Below are positions 35,166 through 43,962 of a stretch of 64,000 bases of DNA, piece after piece. Numbering within the stretch: position 1 is the stretch's first letter; every line of letters starts with the position of its first letter. Source of the DNA: Sphingomonas astaxanthinifaciens DSM 22298 (lineage in GTDB: Bacteria; Pseudomonadota; Alphaproteobacteria; Sphingomonadales; Sphingomonadaceae); NCBI RefSeq assembly GCF_000711715.1, contig NZ_JONN01000001.1, positions 62,001-126,000 on the forward strand, written 5' to 3'. The position numbers were made by a program, and so were the translations under genes. Under the pieces are notes generated by a model that was not told the origin of the DNA, made no database searches, and was given only the letters and a program-made list of their open reading frames with translations.

Positions 35166-37031
35166 ATGCGCGTACTGAAAGCGATCTGGGGACTGCTGGT
35201 CGGCATCAAGGACGCGCTCGTTCTCGTCTTCCTGCTGATCTTCTTCGCCGGGCTCTACGCCCTGCTGTCGGCCCGGCCGGCGCCGTCGGTGTCCGACGGC
35301 GTGCTGGTCCTGAAGCTCAACAACGGCGTGGTCGAGCAGCCGGCCGAGCAGGATGCCTTCGCGCTCGCCGGCGGTGGCAGCGGCCCCGGGCCGCTCGCGC
35401 TGCGCGACGTTCGCGCCGCGATCCTCAAGGCCAAGAACGACGACCGGGTGAAGGCGGTCGCGCTCGACCTCGACGGCTTCTCGGCCGGACAGACCGTCGT
35501 CGCCGACCTTGGCGAAGCGCTCGACGAGGTCCGCCGCGCCAACAAGCCCGTCCTCGCTTATGCCACCGGTTATGCGGACCGCGGCTACCAGCTCGCCGCC
35601 CATGCCAGCGAGATCTGGGTCGACCCGATGGGCGGCGTCCAGCTGCGCGGGCCGGGCGGCAACAACCTCTACTTCGCCGGCCTGCTTGAAAAGCTCGGGG
35701 TGACCGCGAACGTCTACAAGGTCGGCAAGTTCAAGAGCGCGGTCGAGCCCTTCACCCGTTCGGACATGAGCCCCGAGGCGCGCGAGAATGCGCAGGCGCT
35801 TGCCGGGGCGTTGTTCGAGACCTGGCGCGACGACATCCGCAAGGCCCGGCCGAAGGCCAATCTCGACCAGGCGCTGGGCCAGCCGGTGCAGCTGGTCCAG
35901 GCGGCCGGTGGCGACTTCGCGGTCGCGTCGCAGAAGGCGGGGCTGGTCGACAAGCTCGGCGACAAGCGCGCCTTCGCCGCGCGCCTCGCCGCGATCGGCG
36001 GGAGCGACGACAAGGTGCCCGGCGGGTTCAAGGCGATCCGCCTCGACCGCTACATTGCCTCCGAGGTCCGCTCCGAGAACGCCAGCGGGCCGATCGGGGT
36101 GGTCACCGTCGCCGGCAACATCGTCGACGGCAAGGCGCCGCTCGGCACCGCCGGGGGCGACAGCATCGCCGAGGCGATCGAGAAGGGGCTGCGCAACGAC
36201 AAGATCAAGGCGCTGGTGGTGCGGATCGACTCGCCCGGCGGCTCGGCCCTCGCCTCCGAGCGGATCCGCCAGGCCCTGCTCGCCGCGCGCGAGAAGAAGA
36301 TCCCGGTCGTCGCCTCGATGGGCAATGTCGCGGCCTCGGGTGGCTATTGGGTGTCGACCGCGGCCCAATATGTGTTCGCCGAGCCCTCGACCATCACCGG
36401 GTCGATCGGTGTGTTCGGGATTCTGCCGAGCTTCCAGGGGTCGCTCGCCAAGCTCGGGATCAGCGCCGATGGCGTCACTACCACCCCGCTGTCGGGCCAG
36501 CCTGACCTGTTTAAGGGCATCTCGCCCGAGGCCGGCCAGTTGATCCAGCTCGGGGTCGAGAGCACCTACGGCAAGTTCCTGACCATCGTCGGCGAGGCCC
36601 GCCGCAAGACCCCGCAGCAGGTCGATGCGATCGGCCAGGGCCGGGTCTGGTCGGGCGGGCAGGCGCGCCAGCTCGGCCTCGTCGACCAGTTCGGCGGGCT
36701 GGACGAGGCGATTCTCAAGGCGGGCGACCTCGCCGGGCTCGCCAAGGACGACCGAGCAGTGACCTGGCTCGACCGCAAGAAGGGCTGGCGCTCCGAGCTC
36801 GCCGGCCTCCTTCGCGACGACGACAGCACCGAGGAGAACGACCCCTTCGCCAGCCTCCGCACCAGCCCCGAGACGCTGGTCGCGACGGCGGTGCACGAGG
36901 CCGAGCTGCTCGTCTCGGGTCCGACCATCCAGGCCCGCTGCCTCGAATGCGGGCCGGCCGACCCCGTCCCGGCGGTCGCGGCGGGCAAGCGGACGGGCTG
37001 GCTCGCGACCCTGCTCGCCTTGCTCTCCTGA
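35166..37031 (+). CDS. sppA: Signal peptide peptidase SppA (67-kDa type)
   Basis: SppA is a membrane-anchored Ser/Lys protease that degrades cleaved signal peptides in the periplasm. The 621-aa product has an N-terminal membrane helix (~8-34) and two peptidase-S49 domains. The N-terminal domain supplies the general-base lysine (YKVGKFKSAVEPFTR, Lys190) and the C-terminal domain the nucleophile (MGNVAASGGYWVST, Ser391), as in the E. coli tandem form. Other conserved parts are RIDSPGGSALASERI and TITGSIGVFG. The tail (~570-621) has a CLEC pair and ends GWLATLLALLS. A GGGCGG-AAA-CCGCCC hairpin (37065-37079) follows. Confidence 0.95.
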   Translation: MRVLKAIWGLLVGIKDALVLVFLLIFFAGLYALLSARPAPSVSDGVLVLKLNNGVVEQPAEQDAFALAGGGSGPGPLALRDVRAAILKAKNDDRVKAVALDLDGFSAGQTVVADLGEALDEVRRANKPVLAYATGYADRGYQLAAHASEIWVDPMGGVQLRGPGGNNLYFAGLLEKLGVTANVYKVGKFKSAVEPFTRSDMSPEARENAQALAGALFETWRDDIRKARPKANLDQALGQPVQLVQAAGGDFAVASQKAGLVDKLGDKRAFAARLAAIGGSDDKVPGGFKAIRLDRYIASEVRSENASGPIGVVTVAGNIVDGKAPLGTAGGDSIAEAIEKGLRNDKIKALVVRIDSPGGSALASERIRQALLAAREKKIPVVASMGNVAASGGYWVSTAAQYVFAEPSTITGSIGVFGILPSFQGSLAKLGISADGVTTTPLSGQPDLFKGISPEAGQLIQLGVESTYGKFLTIVGEARRKTPQQVDAIGQGRVWSGGQARQLGLVDQFGGLDEAILKAGDLAGLAKDDRAVTWLDRKKGWRSELAGLLRDDDSTEENDPFASLRTSPETLVATAVHEAELLVSGPTIQARCLECGPADPVPAVAAGKRTGWLATLLALLS

Positions 37032-37226
37032 GCATCTTGCGCTAGGGGCGCGCTCGTCGTTCAGGGCGGAAACCGCCCGGACGTGCGCCGCTCAGCAGCT
37101 GTTGTCGTCCTTCACGGCCCCAAGCTCGGTCCGGCCCGCGTCCGGCCTTTCGTCCCGGCGATGCGGGTCGCGGCATGGGGTCGCGGCGCGCTCTGACCCA
37201 ACGCTTGCCAGGTCCGCCTGATGGAA

Positions 37227-37249
37227 AGCCGGCCCTTTTCGGTCCGGCT
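37227..37249 (+). promoter_or_regulatory. Leader hairpin before rpsA
   Basis: AGCCGG (37227-37232) and CCGGCT (37244-37249) form a stem around an 11-nt loop with a CTTTT run, ~40 nt upstream of the rpsA start. Together with a second stem at 37065-37079 it makes up much of the 260-nt leader. E. coli rpsA is autoregulated through structured leader hairpins, so a similar role is possible. The rest of the gap shows nothing recognisable. Confidence 0.3.
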
Positions 37250-37291
37250 GGCGGCATACCGACCGAGCACGAAAAGGACGTACCCATCATC

Positions 37292-39001
37292 ATGGCCACT
37301 GTCGCCAATCCCACTCGTGACGATTTCGCCGCGCTCCTCAACGAGAGCCTCGGCGGCGAGAACGAGGCCTTCGAAGGCCGCGTCGTCATCGGCACCGTCA
37401 CCGGCATCGAGAACGACCTCGCGGTCATCGACGTCGGCCTCAAGAGCGAGGGCCGCGTGCCCCTGCGCGAGTTCGCCGCCCCCGGCCAGAAGGCCGAACT
37501 GAAGGTCGGCGACCAGGTCGAAGTCTATGTCGACCGCGTCGAGAATTCGCAGGGCGAAGCCATGCTCAGCCGCGACCGCGCCCGCCGCGAAGCCGCCTGG
37601 GACAAGCTCGAGGGCGAGTTCGCCGAAGAGAAGCGCGTCGAGGGTGTCATCTTCGGCCGCGTCAAGGGCGGCTTCACCGTCGACCTCGGCGGCGCCGTCG
37701 CCTTCCTTCCGGGCAGCCAGGTCGACATTCGCCCGGTCCGCGACGTCCAGCCGCTGATGGACATCCCGCAGCCGTTCCAGATCCTCAAGATGGACCGCCG
37801 CCGTGGCAACATCGTCGTGTCGCGCCGCGCCATCCTCGAAGAGACCCGCGCCGAGCAGCGCTCGGGCCTGATCCAGAGCCTGGCCGAGGGCCAGATCATC
37901 GAGGGCGTGGTCAAGAACATCACCGACTACGGCGCCTTCGTCGACCTCGGCGGCATCGACGGCCTGCTGCATGTCACCGACATCAGCTACAAGCGCGTCA
38001 ATCACCCGAGCGAAGTGCTCAACATCGGTGACACGGTGAAGGTGCAGATCATCCGCATCAACCGCGACACCCAGCGCATCAGCCTCGGCATGAAGCAGCT
38101 CGAGAGCGATCCGTGGGAAGGCGCCACCGCCAAGTATCCGGTCGGCGGCGTGTTCCAGGGCCGCGTCACGAACATCACCGAATATGGTGCGTTCGTCGAG
38201 CTCGAGCCGGGCATCGAGGGCCTCGTCCACGTCTCGGAAATGAGCTGGACCAAGAAGAACGTCCACCCTGGCAAGATCGTCAGCACCAGCCAGGAAGTCG
38301 ACGTCAAGGTCCTCGAGGTCGACGGCGAGAAGCGCCGCATCAGCCTCGGCCTCAAGCAGGCCCAGACCAACCCGTGGAACGACTTCGCCGAGAAGCACCC
38401 GGTCGGCAGCCAGGTCGAGGGCGAAGTCAAGAACGCCACCGAGTTCGGCCTGTTCATCGGTCTCGACGGCGACGTCGACGGCATGGTCCACATGTCGGAC
38501 ATCGCCTGGGGCGTGTCGGGAGAGGAAGCGCTGCAGCTTCACCGCAAGGGTGAGACCGTCCAGGCGGTCGTGCTCGACGTCGACGTCGAGAAGGAGCGCA
38601 TCAGCCTCGGCATGAAGCAGCTGGAGCGCGGCGGTGTCGCGGCCGGCGGTGCCACGGGCGGCGACGGCGCGCGCAAGGGCGAGGTCAAGACCGTGACAGT
38701 GCTCGAAGTCATGGACGGTGGCCTCACCGTGCAGGTCGGCGAGGATGGCCCGACCGGCTTCATCAAGCGCTCGGATCTCGGCCGCGACCGCGACGAGCAG
38801 CGTCCGGAGCGCTTCCAGGTCGGCCAGAAGTTCGACGCCATGGTGACCGGCACCGACCGCTCCAAGAAGCCGACCTTCTCGATCAAGGCGATGCAGATCG
38901 CCGAAGAGAAGCAGGCGGTGGCGCAGTACGGCTCGTCCGACAGCGGCGCGTCGCTCGGCGACATCCTCGGCGCGGCACTCGAGCGCGCCAACAAGAAGTA
39001 A
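37292..39001 (+). CDS. rpsA: 30S ribosomal protein S1
   Basis: S1 helps the 30S subunit bind mRNA. From ATG 37292 (MATVANPTRDDFAALLNESLG, with AAAAGGA ~20 nt upstream) the protein is 569 aa and holds six S1 domains. Each is recognisable by G-x-V..V.DVG or G-A-F-V-x-L strands: NDLAVIDVGLKSEGRVPL, GGFTVDLGGAVAFLPGSQ, NITDYGAFVDLGGIDGLLHVTDIS, NITEYGAFVELEPGIEGLVHVSEMSW, NATEFGLFIGLDGDVDGMVHMSDIAW and DGGLTVQVGEDGPTGFIKRSDLG. Domains 3-5 are the conserved RNA-binding ones. It has its own terminator and is followed by ihfB, a common neighbour. Confidence 0.98.
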   Translation: MATVANPTRDDFAALLNESLGGENEAFEGRVVIGTVTGIENDLAVIDVGLKSEGRVPLREFAAPGQKAELKVGDQVEVYVDRVENSQGEAMLSRDRARREAAWDKLEGEFAEEKRVEGVIFGRVKGGFTVDLGGAVAFLPGSQVDIRPVRDVQPLMDIPQPFQILKMDRRRGNIVVSRRAILEETRAEQRSGLIQSLAEGQIIEGVVKNITDYGAFVDLGGIDGLLHVTDISYKRVNHPSEVLNIGDTVKVQIIRINRDTQRISLGMKQLESDPWEGATAKYPVGGVFQGRVTNITEYGAFVELEPGIEGLVHVSEMSWTKKNVHPGKIVSTSQEVDVKVLEVDGEKRRISLGLKQAQTNPWNDFAEKHPVGSQVEGEVKNATEFGLFIGLDGDVDGMVHMSDIAWGVSGEEALQLHRKGETVQAVVLDVDVEKERISLGMKQLERGGVAAGGATGGDGARKGEVKTVTVLEVMDGGLTVQVGEDGPTGFIKRSDLGRDRDEQRPERFQVGQKFDAMVTGTDRSKKPTFSIKAMQIAEEKQAVAQYGSSDSGASLGDILGAALERANKK

Positions 39002-39008
39002 GCCTCAA

Positions 39009-39050
39009 GCGGGGCCCCTCCTGACAACCGGAGCGGGCCCCGCCGGTTTT
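39009..39050 (+). terminator. Terminator after rpsA
   Basis: GCGGGGCCC (39009-39017) pairs with GGGCCCCGC (39035-39043), followed by CGGTTTTCC. A 9-bp GC stem with a short U-run, 8 nt after the stop codon. Confidence 0.85.
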
Positions 39051-39205
39051 CCGGCCCTCGCGCCCCGTCGACGGCGAGCGGTCCGATTGCTTCGGCAAAC
39101 GGCGTTTCTCCAGTCCTCGCGGGCACTTGCGGTCGGGTTCAACATCTGACAGCTTGGCCGTGCGGTTGGGGAGCCGTTTCGGGGAAGCACAAGCGGGGAC
39201 GAAGA

Positions 39206-39502
39206 ATGATCCGGTCGGAACTGGTGCAGAAGCTCTGCGACGACTTTCCCGATCTCACCCAGCGTGACATCGAGCTGATGGTCACGGGTCTGTTCAACGA
39301 GATCACCGCCCAGCTCGCCCGCGGCGGCCGCGTCGAACTGCGCGGCTTTGGCGCCTTCAGTACCCGCCAGCGCGATGCGCGCACCGGCCGCAACCCGCGC
39401 ACCGGGGAGCAGGTCGCCGTCGACGCCAAGAAGGTGCCCTATTTCAAGCCCGGCAAGGAAATGCGCGAGCGGCTGAACCTCGGTGAAGTCACCGCCGAAT
39501 AG
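39206..39502 (+). CDS. ihfB: Integration host factor subunit beta
   Basis: IHF is a heterodimeric DNA-bending nucleoid protein. The 98-aa product fits the family length and pattern: [58 protein letters not shown] (beta-arm with the intercalating proline in RNPRTG) and [23 protein letters not shown] at the N-terminus and RNPRTGE point to the beta rather than alpha subunit. ATG 39206 follows GGGGAC. It is monocistronic between the rpsA terminator and the kinase gene. Confidence 0.95.
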   Translation: MIRSELVQKLCDDFPDLTQRDIELMVTGLFNEITAQLARGGRVELRGFGAFSTRQRDARTGRNPRTGEQVAVDAKKVPYFKPGKEMRERLNLGEVTAE

Positions 39503-39594
39503 TCGGCCCGCCGACGCTGGCGGTCAGATTTTTCGCTGATTACGGGTCTTCGTGCCGCTTGATCGCGGACGTGTGATTCTGCAACGTGGCCGCG

Positions 39595-41454
39595 ATGACC
39601 AACGCGGACAGCCTTGCCCGCCGAATCGCGGAGCTGGAATCGGAAGTCGCCGAGCTGCGCGCAGAGCGTGCCGCCGCGGCCGACGACGGGGCGATGCTCA
39701 AGACCCTGATCGAGGAACTCGGCCGGCGCCGTGCGGTGGAAGAGCAACTCCGCCAGGCCGAGGAGTGGCTGACCCTCGCGCAGGAGGCCGGGCGGGTCGC
39801 CGCCTACACCTTCGACTTCCGCACCGGGAGGCTCGACTGGTCGCCCTCGACCATGGCCCTCTACGGTTTCCCGCAGGGCGAGCAGCCGACGCTCGAGCGC
39901 TGGCTCGGTGCGATCCATCCTGACGATCGCCCCGCGGTCCAGGCGGTGGCCGAATCGGCGCTCCAGCATTTCGGCGATGTCGACCAGCGCTTCCGCCTGC
40001 TTCGCGCCGACGGCAGCATCCACTGGATCCAGGACCGCGGCCGGATCCATTTCGACGACGAAGGCAGGCCGGTCCGGTTGGTCGGGATCAACATCGACGT
40101 GACCGAACTGGTCGAGCTCGAACGGCGCGCGACCGAGCAGGGCGAGCGCCTGCGCCTCGCGCTTGCCGCCGGCCGCAACGCCTGCTGGGACTGGGACGTC
40201 GCGACCGGCCAGGTCACCTGGGACACCCAGCTCAACGCGCTCACCGGGGTCGCCGACTTCGGCGGGTCGTTCGAAAGCTTCTGGGCGCTCGTCCATGACG
40301 ACGACAAGCCGCGGGTGCAGGCCGCGCTCGATCGCGCGCTTGGCACCGCCGAGGATTATTCCGTCGAGTTTAGGATGAAGCGGCCCGACGGCAGCGTCCG
40401 CTGGACCTTCACCCAGGCCAAGGTCGTCTGCGACGAGCAGGGCCGCCCGGTTCGGCTGGTCGGGGTCGACAGCGACATCACCGAATCGAAGATCGCGCAG
40501 AATGCCCTGCTCGAGAGCCGGCTGTTCCTGATGTCGGTGCTGGGCGCCTCGCCCGACTGCATCAAGGTCATCGAGGCCGACGGAACGCTCAGCTACATGA
40601 ACGCCAACGGCCAGGCGGTGATGGAGATCGGCGACTTCTCCGCGGTCGCCGGTCGGCCGTGGGTCGAATTGTGGCCCCAGGAATCCGCGCCCCTCGTCCG
40701 CGACGCGCTGGCAACGGCGCTCGGCGGTAGGCGGTCGCGCTTCGAGGGACCCTGCCCGACGGCCGCAGGCACTTCGAAATATTGGGACGTCTCGGTGTCG
40801 CCCATTTTCGGCGAGGACGGCAGCATCGATCGGATCGTGTCGATTTCCCGCGATGTCACCGACCGGCGCCATGCCGAGGAGCAGTTGCGCCTGCTCAATG
40901 CCGAACTCCATCACCGGATCATGAACCTGCTCGCGACGGTCCAGGCGCTGTCGCGCGCGACCCTGCGCGCCAGCAGCGATCCGCACGCCTTCGACCGGGC
41001 GTTCTCGGGCCGGCTCGAAGCCTTGGGCCAGACCTACACGCTGCTGCGCGCCCAGAGCGACGAGGCGAGCCTTGGCGACCTTGTCGAGGCCGAGCTCCGG
41101 CCGTTCGGCGACTTTTCCGACCAGCTGCGCTTTTGCGGGACCGAGATCCTGTTGTCGTCGAGCACGGCGGTGTCGATCGGAATGATCCTTCACGAGCTCG
41201 CCACCAACGCATCCAAATATGGCGCGCTTGCCCATGACGGGGGCACGCTCGGCGTCGAATGGCGTCGGGATGGCGACATGGTGGTGCTGCGCTGGGAAGA
41301 GCGCATGGCGCCGGCGGTGAAGGACGCCAGCAAGCCGGGTGGCGGCTTCGGGTCGACCCTGATCGACCGGCTGGTGCGGCAGCTGCGGGGGACCATCGCG
41401 CGCGACTGGATCGACCGGGGCCTGACCGTCGAGCTGCGCTTCCCGAATTGCTGA
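39595..41454 (+). CDS. PAS-containing HWE-family sensor histidine kinase
   Basis: A 619-aa cytoplasmic kinase without membrane segments. An N-terminal coiled coil (residues ~4-55, ARRIAELESEVAELRAERAA) leads into three PAS domains (~58-170, ~185-300, ~310-430), each with PAC-like R-x-x-x-G-x-x-x-W-I/T segments. The kinase core is of the HWE type: LNAELHHRIMNLLATVQALSRAT with the phospho-acceptor His, GMILHELATNASKYGAL (N-box), the RWEE tryptophan-x-Glu motif, and GGGFGSTLIDRLVRQLRG (G-box). In alphaproteobacteria such kinases often feed PhyR/NepR general-stress signalling or light responses. No response regulator is adjacent, so it is an orphan. GTG 39586 is an alternative start. Confidence 0.9.
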   Translation: MTNADSLARRIAELESEVAELRAERAAAADDGAMLKTLIEELGRRRAVEEQLRQAEEWLTLAQEAGRVAAYTFDFRTGRLDWSPSTMALYGFPQGEQPTLERWLGAIHPDDRPAVQAVAESALQHFGDVDQRFRLLRADGSIHWIQDRGRIHFDDEGRPVRLVGINIDVTELVELERRATEQGERLRLALAAGRNACWDWDVATGQVTWDTQLNALTGVADFGGSFESFWALVHDDDKPRVQAALDRALGTAEDYSVEFRMKRPDGSVRWTFTQAKVVCDEQGRPVRLVGVDSDITESKIAQNALLESRLFLMSVLGASPDCIKVIEADGTLSYMNANGQAVMEIGDFSAVAGRPWVELWPQESAPLVRDALATALGGRRSRFEGPCPTAAGTSKYWDVSVSPIFGEDGSIDRIVSISRDVTDRRHAEEQLRLLNAELHHRIMNLLATVQALSRATLRASSDPHAFDRAFSGRLEALGQTYTLLRAQSDEASLGDLVEAELRPFGDFSDQLRFCGTEILLSSSTAVSIGMILHELATNASKYGALAHDGGTLGVEWRRDGDMVVLRWEERMAPAVKDASKPGGGFGSTLIDRLVRQLRGTIARDWIDRGLTVELRFPNC

Positions 41455-41472
41455 GCGGGGGCTGGGGGTTCC

Positions 41473-42267
41473 TCAGACCGCGACGGGCGCCGCGATATGC
41501 GGGTGGGGATCGTAGCCGACCACCTCGAAATCCTCGAGCTCGTAGCCGAACAGGTCCTGGCCCCGGTCCTTGATCCGCAGCTGGGGGAGAGGGCGGGGGT
41601 CGCGGCCGAGCTGCAGCCGCGCCTGCTCGAGGTGATTGGAATAAAGGTGCACGTCGCCCCCGGTCCACACGAAGGTCCCCGGCTCCAGCCCGCATTCGCG
41701 CGCGAGCATGTGGGTCAGCAGCGCATAGGACGCGATGTTGAAGGGCACGCCGAGGAAGAAGTCGGCGCTGCGCTGATAGAGCTGGAGGTTGAGCCGCCCG
41801 GCCGCGACCTGCGTCTGGAACAGGCAGTGGCAGGGGGCGAGCGCCATGCGCCCGATCTCCCCGGGGTTCCAGGCGGTGACGATCTGGCGCCGGCTGGCCG
41901 GATCCTTGCGGATCAGCGCGACCAGCTCCCGGATCTGGTCGATGTGGCGCCCGTCGGCCGTTTCCCAGTCGCGCCACTGCTTGCCGTAGACGGGACCGAG
42001 ATCGCCATGCTCGTCGGCCCATTCGTCCCAGATGCTGACCTTGCGCTCCTGCAGCCAGCGGACATTGGTGTCGCCGTTCAGGAACCACAGAAGTTCGACG
42101 ATGATCGAGCGCAGGTGGAGCTTCTTGGTGGTCACCAGCGGGAAGCCCTGGCCAAGGTCGAAGCGCATCTGCGCGCCGAACAAAGAGAGGGTGCCGGTGC
42201 CGGTGCGGTCGTCCTGCGCGACCCCCTCGTGGAGGATCTTCGCCATGAGTTCGTGATAGACCTGCAT
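41473..42267 (-). CDS. thyA: Thymidylate synthase
   Basis: ThyA methylates dUMP to dTMP with methylene-THF, giving DHF. The 264-aa product has the E. coli-like length and all signatures: [57 protein letters not shown] with catalytic Cys146, [20 protein letters not shown], and [13 protein letters not shown]. The start ATG is 42265-42267. It converges on the kinase gene with an 18-nt gap that has no clear terminator. This is the folate-dependent classic enzyme, not the flavin-dependent ThyX. Confidence 0.97.
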   Translation of the reverse strand: MQVYHELMAKILHEGVAQDDRTGTGTLSLFGAQMRFDLGQGFPLVTTKKLHLRSIIVELLWFLNGDTNVRWLQERKVSIWDEWADEHGDLGPVYGKQWRDWETADGRHIDQIRELVALIRKDPASRRQIVTAWNPGEIGRMALAPCHCLFQTQVAAGRLNLQLYQRSADFFLGVPFNIASYALLTHMLARECGLEPGTFVWTGGDVHLYSNHLEQARLQLGRDPRPLPQLRIKDRGQDLFGYELEDFEVVGYDPHPHIAAPVAV

Positions 42268-42429
42268 CAGCCGACGCTAGCCTGAGAACGGGCGCGGCGC
42301 GAGACCCTCGGTGCGGCGAAAGCCGGGGTGTCGGCTTCGCTCCGCCGCGGAGCAGATGAGGGCAAGGCCACTCCGAAACGGACCCGACTTCGCTGGCGCA
42401 GGCCGCGCGGGACCCCTCATAGTCGCGTC

Positions 42430-42828
42430 ATGCTTCAGCGTGCCGAATCTCCCTCTACCCTGGCCGGCGTTGAAGCGAGCCGGTCATTCTTCGCCCCCTG
42501 TTTCGCCGCCGCGCCCCGGCAGGAGCGCCTGTGGGTCGCCCATGTCGACGGCGAGGCGCAGTGCATCCACCTCGCCAGCTACGACGGCAATCCCGAGGCG
42601 AACGACCCCCCGGTGCGCGCCATCATCGGCGATGCCATCCGCCTCGACAGCGCGGGCATCGTCCTCGCGCACAATCATGTCGACGGGGTCAGCCGGCCGA
42701 GCCCGTCCGACCAGGCCGCGACCCGGGCGCTCGCCCTCGCCGCCGACGCCATCGACCTCACCCTTCTCGACCACCTCGTCTTCGCCGGAAGCGAGTGCGC
42801 GAGCTTTCGAAGGCTGGGACTGCTGTAA
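42430..42828 (+). CDS. RadC-like JAB/MPN domain protein, N-terminally truncated
   Basis: A 132-aa protein that is little more than the RadC JAB metalloprotease fold. It has LWVAHVDGEAQCIHLASYDGN and VRAIIGDAIRLDSAGIVLAHNHVDGVSRPSPSDQAATRALALAADAIDLTLLDHLVFAG, holding the metal motif H-N-H-x-n-S-x-x-D of RadC (usual form HNHPSG..PS..D). Full-length RadC is ~220 aa and carries an N-terminal helix-hairpin-helix part, which is missing here. ATG 42430 gives the start; the open frame extends upstream to 42328 but that part is Arg-rich and not RadC-like. RadC-like proteins are common in mobile and anti-restriction loci. It marks the left edge of the right repeat island. Confidence 0.75.
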   Translation: MLQRAESPSTLAGVEASRSFFAPCFAAAPRQERLWVAHVDGEAQCIHLASYDGNPEANDPPVRAIIGDAIRLDSAGIVLAHNHVDGVSRPSPSDQAATRALALAADAIDLTLLDHLVFAGSECASFRRLGLL

Positions 42829-42912
42829 GGTTCGCGTCGCGACCGCTTCAGCGAGTCGCCGTCTCTTCCCAGTTTGGTAATGGCGAGATCCGAAGATTGA
42901 GGCGGGCCCTCG

Positions 42913-43113
42913 TCAATCAGGTCCAAACATCTCCGTATCTGCGGGCACTGACGGGCCTAACTGGCCGAAAAGCTTCGCAGCCGCGCAATGCGAGTGAGCG
43001 AACAGGGCCTGGGTCCCGTCACTCTCTTTCCACAAGCTTGAAAGGCTGAAGTGGACAGCGGCCCGGTCGGATCGCTCGATATTCTGTTCACAATAGCAGC
43101 ATTGATAAGCCAT
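42913..43113 (-). CDS. Small CxxC protein (66 aa)
   Basis: From ATG 43111-43113 the frame encodes MAYQCCYCEQNIERSD, then AVHFSLSSLWKESDGTQALFAHSHCAAAKLF. C-C-x-C near the N-terminus and H-S-H-C about 40 residues later look like a zinc-binding knuckle. Short proteins with this layout (C-x-Y-C-G/E..I....., then H..C) are found as hypotheticals in immunity or accessory clusters; I recall the pattern but cannot name the family. The repeat A6 lies 23 nt upstream of its start. Codon use is less GC-rich than the chromosome background. The 84 nt between the RadC-like gene and its stop hold nothing I recognise. Confidence 0.55.
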   Translation of the reverse strand: MAYQCCYCEQNIERSDRAAVHFSLSSLWKESDGTQALFAHSHCAAAKLFGQLGPSVPADTEMFGPD

Positions 43114-43136
43114 TGCCGACCATCGCAGCGGCCCCA

Positions 43137-43161
43137 AATGTCCGCAAGAAAAGCGGACATT
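43137..43161 (-). repeat. Hairpin repeat family A, copy A6 (perfect stem)
   Basis: AATGTCCGC, 7-nt loop AAGAAAA, GCGGACATT: a perfect 9-bp stem. Compared with the other copies the loop has lost ~5 nt. Orientation is opposite to copies A1-A5. Confidence 0.85.
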
Positions 43162-43213
43162 GACTCACGCCTTGGCGACGGGTGGAATGCGAAGTCACGC
43201 AAGGGGAGCATGG

Positions 43214-43387
43214 ATGCGACAGTGGGTTGCGGCGGGTATCGGCGCCTTGGGCATCGCGACGTTGATGTGGGACAATGGCTTCACTGCCGCAGACTGGAAC
43301 GTGTTCTCGAAGGGCTTCCTCGTCGGCGGTGTTGCGGTCGCCATCATCCTCGGCCTCTCGCGACGACACAGCGCCGCTACTTCCTAA
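43214..43387 (+). CDS. Small hypothetical membrane protein (57 aa)
   Basis: ATG 43214 with a good ribosome binding site (AAGGGGAG, 5 nt spacing) gives a 57-aa protein. It has two hydrophobic segments, residues ~3-19 (QWVAAGIGALGIATLMW) and ~31-46 (GFLVGGVAVAIILGLS), joined by a short loop DNGFTAADWNVFSK, and ends RRHSAATS. The ribosome binding site and topology make it a credible inner-membrane mini-protein of unknown function. Repeat A6 lies upstream, and A7 begins on its stop codon. Confidence 0.6.
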   Translation: MRQWVAAGIGALGIATLMWDNGFTAADWNVFSKGFLVGGVAVAIILGLSRRHSAATS

Positions 43388-43413
43388 CTTCCGCAAAGGA
43401 GTCGAAAGCGGAC
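43386..43413 (-). repeat. Hairpin repeat family A, copy A7
   Basis: AACTTCCGC ... GAGTCGAAAGCGGAC. It fills the space between two convergent genes exactly: it begins inside the stop codon of the 57-aa gene and ends 1 nt before the stop codon of the minus-strand lipoprotein gene. Confidence 0.75.
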
Positions 43414-43414
43414 G

Positions 43415-43888
43415 TCAAGCGCCACCGTTACATTCAGCTAGTTCGACACGCTGAGTGGACGGATTGAATATGACCGTAACCATCATGCATCCGCCATCGT
43501 TGATGGTGGGTAGTGCTTCTACATCATCGAACCAGCGCCGCTCTCCGGCGGAAACATCGCCCTTCCCTTGTCCTTCGAGAGGGCAAGGCACGTCCTTCAG
43601 AGTTTCCTGGCCATTCGGTTGGACGACCACCTCAGAGCATCCAATGCCCGGGCCTGTTGGCCGAGGCGGTTCCGGCAGTAGATAGACCCCGATGATTCTG
43701 CCCCTGCCAGCCCCCATGCGACCGTTGGCGTCCACCGCGTAGTGCCGGGCGTAGTCCTGAAGCGGCGATGCTCCGCTCGGGAGCTGCACCTGCTCTTCGA
43801 TCGCATCCACGATACGGTCGGCGCCGCTTCCCTTTGAGGTTGAGCAGGCGCTGGCAAAGATCAGTAACGAGCAGGCGAAGCTTCTCAT
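43415..43888 (-). CDS. Hypothetical lipoprotein (157 aa)
   Basis: ATG 43886-43888 gives MRSFACSLLIFASACSTSKG, a lipoprotein signal with lipobox A-S-A-C (Cys15). The mature part includes DRIVDAIEEQVQLPSGASPLQDYARHYAVD, GRIIGVYLLPEPPRPTGPGIGCSEV, DVPCPLEGQGKGD and GGCMMVTVIFNPSTQRVELAECNG. The even spread of Cys residues (GCSE, PCPL, GGCM, ECNG) suggests two disulphides, fitting a periplasmic protein. No family recognised. It is flanked by repeats A7 (at its stop) and A8 (33 nt upstream of its start). Confidence 0.65.
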   Translation of the reverse strand: MRSFACSLLIFASACSTSKGSGADRIVDAIEEQVQLPSGASPLQDYARHYAVDANGRMGAGRGRIIGVYLLPEPPRPTGPGIGCSEVVVQPNGQETLKDVPCPLEGQGKGDVSAGERRWFDDVEALPTINDGGCMMVTVIFNPSTQRVELAECNGGA

Positions 43889-43920
43889 GGTTGCGAAGAA
43901 TGGCTCGCTACTCGCATGCC

Positions 43921-43944
43921 TGCAATGTGTGGAAAGCGGACGTT
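43921..43944 (-). repeat. Hairpin repeat family A, copy A8 (partial)
   Basis: TGCAATG, then TGTGGAAAGCGGACGTT. The GGAAAGCGGAC half matches the family exactly; the left arm is mostly lost, so no hairpin of the usual kind forms. It lies between two minus-strand genes. Confidence 0.65.
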
Positions 43945-43962
43945 GCGACCTCACTTATCCCT

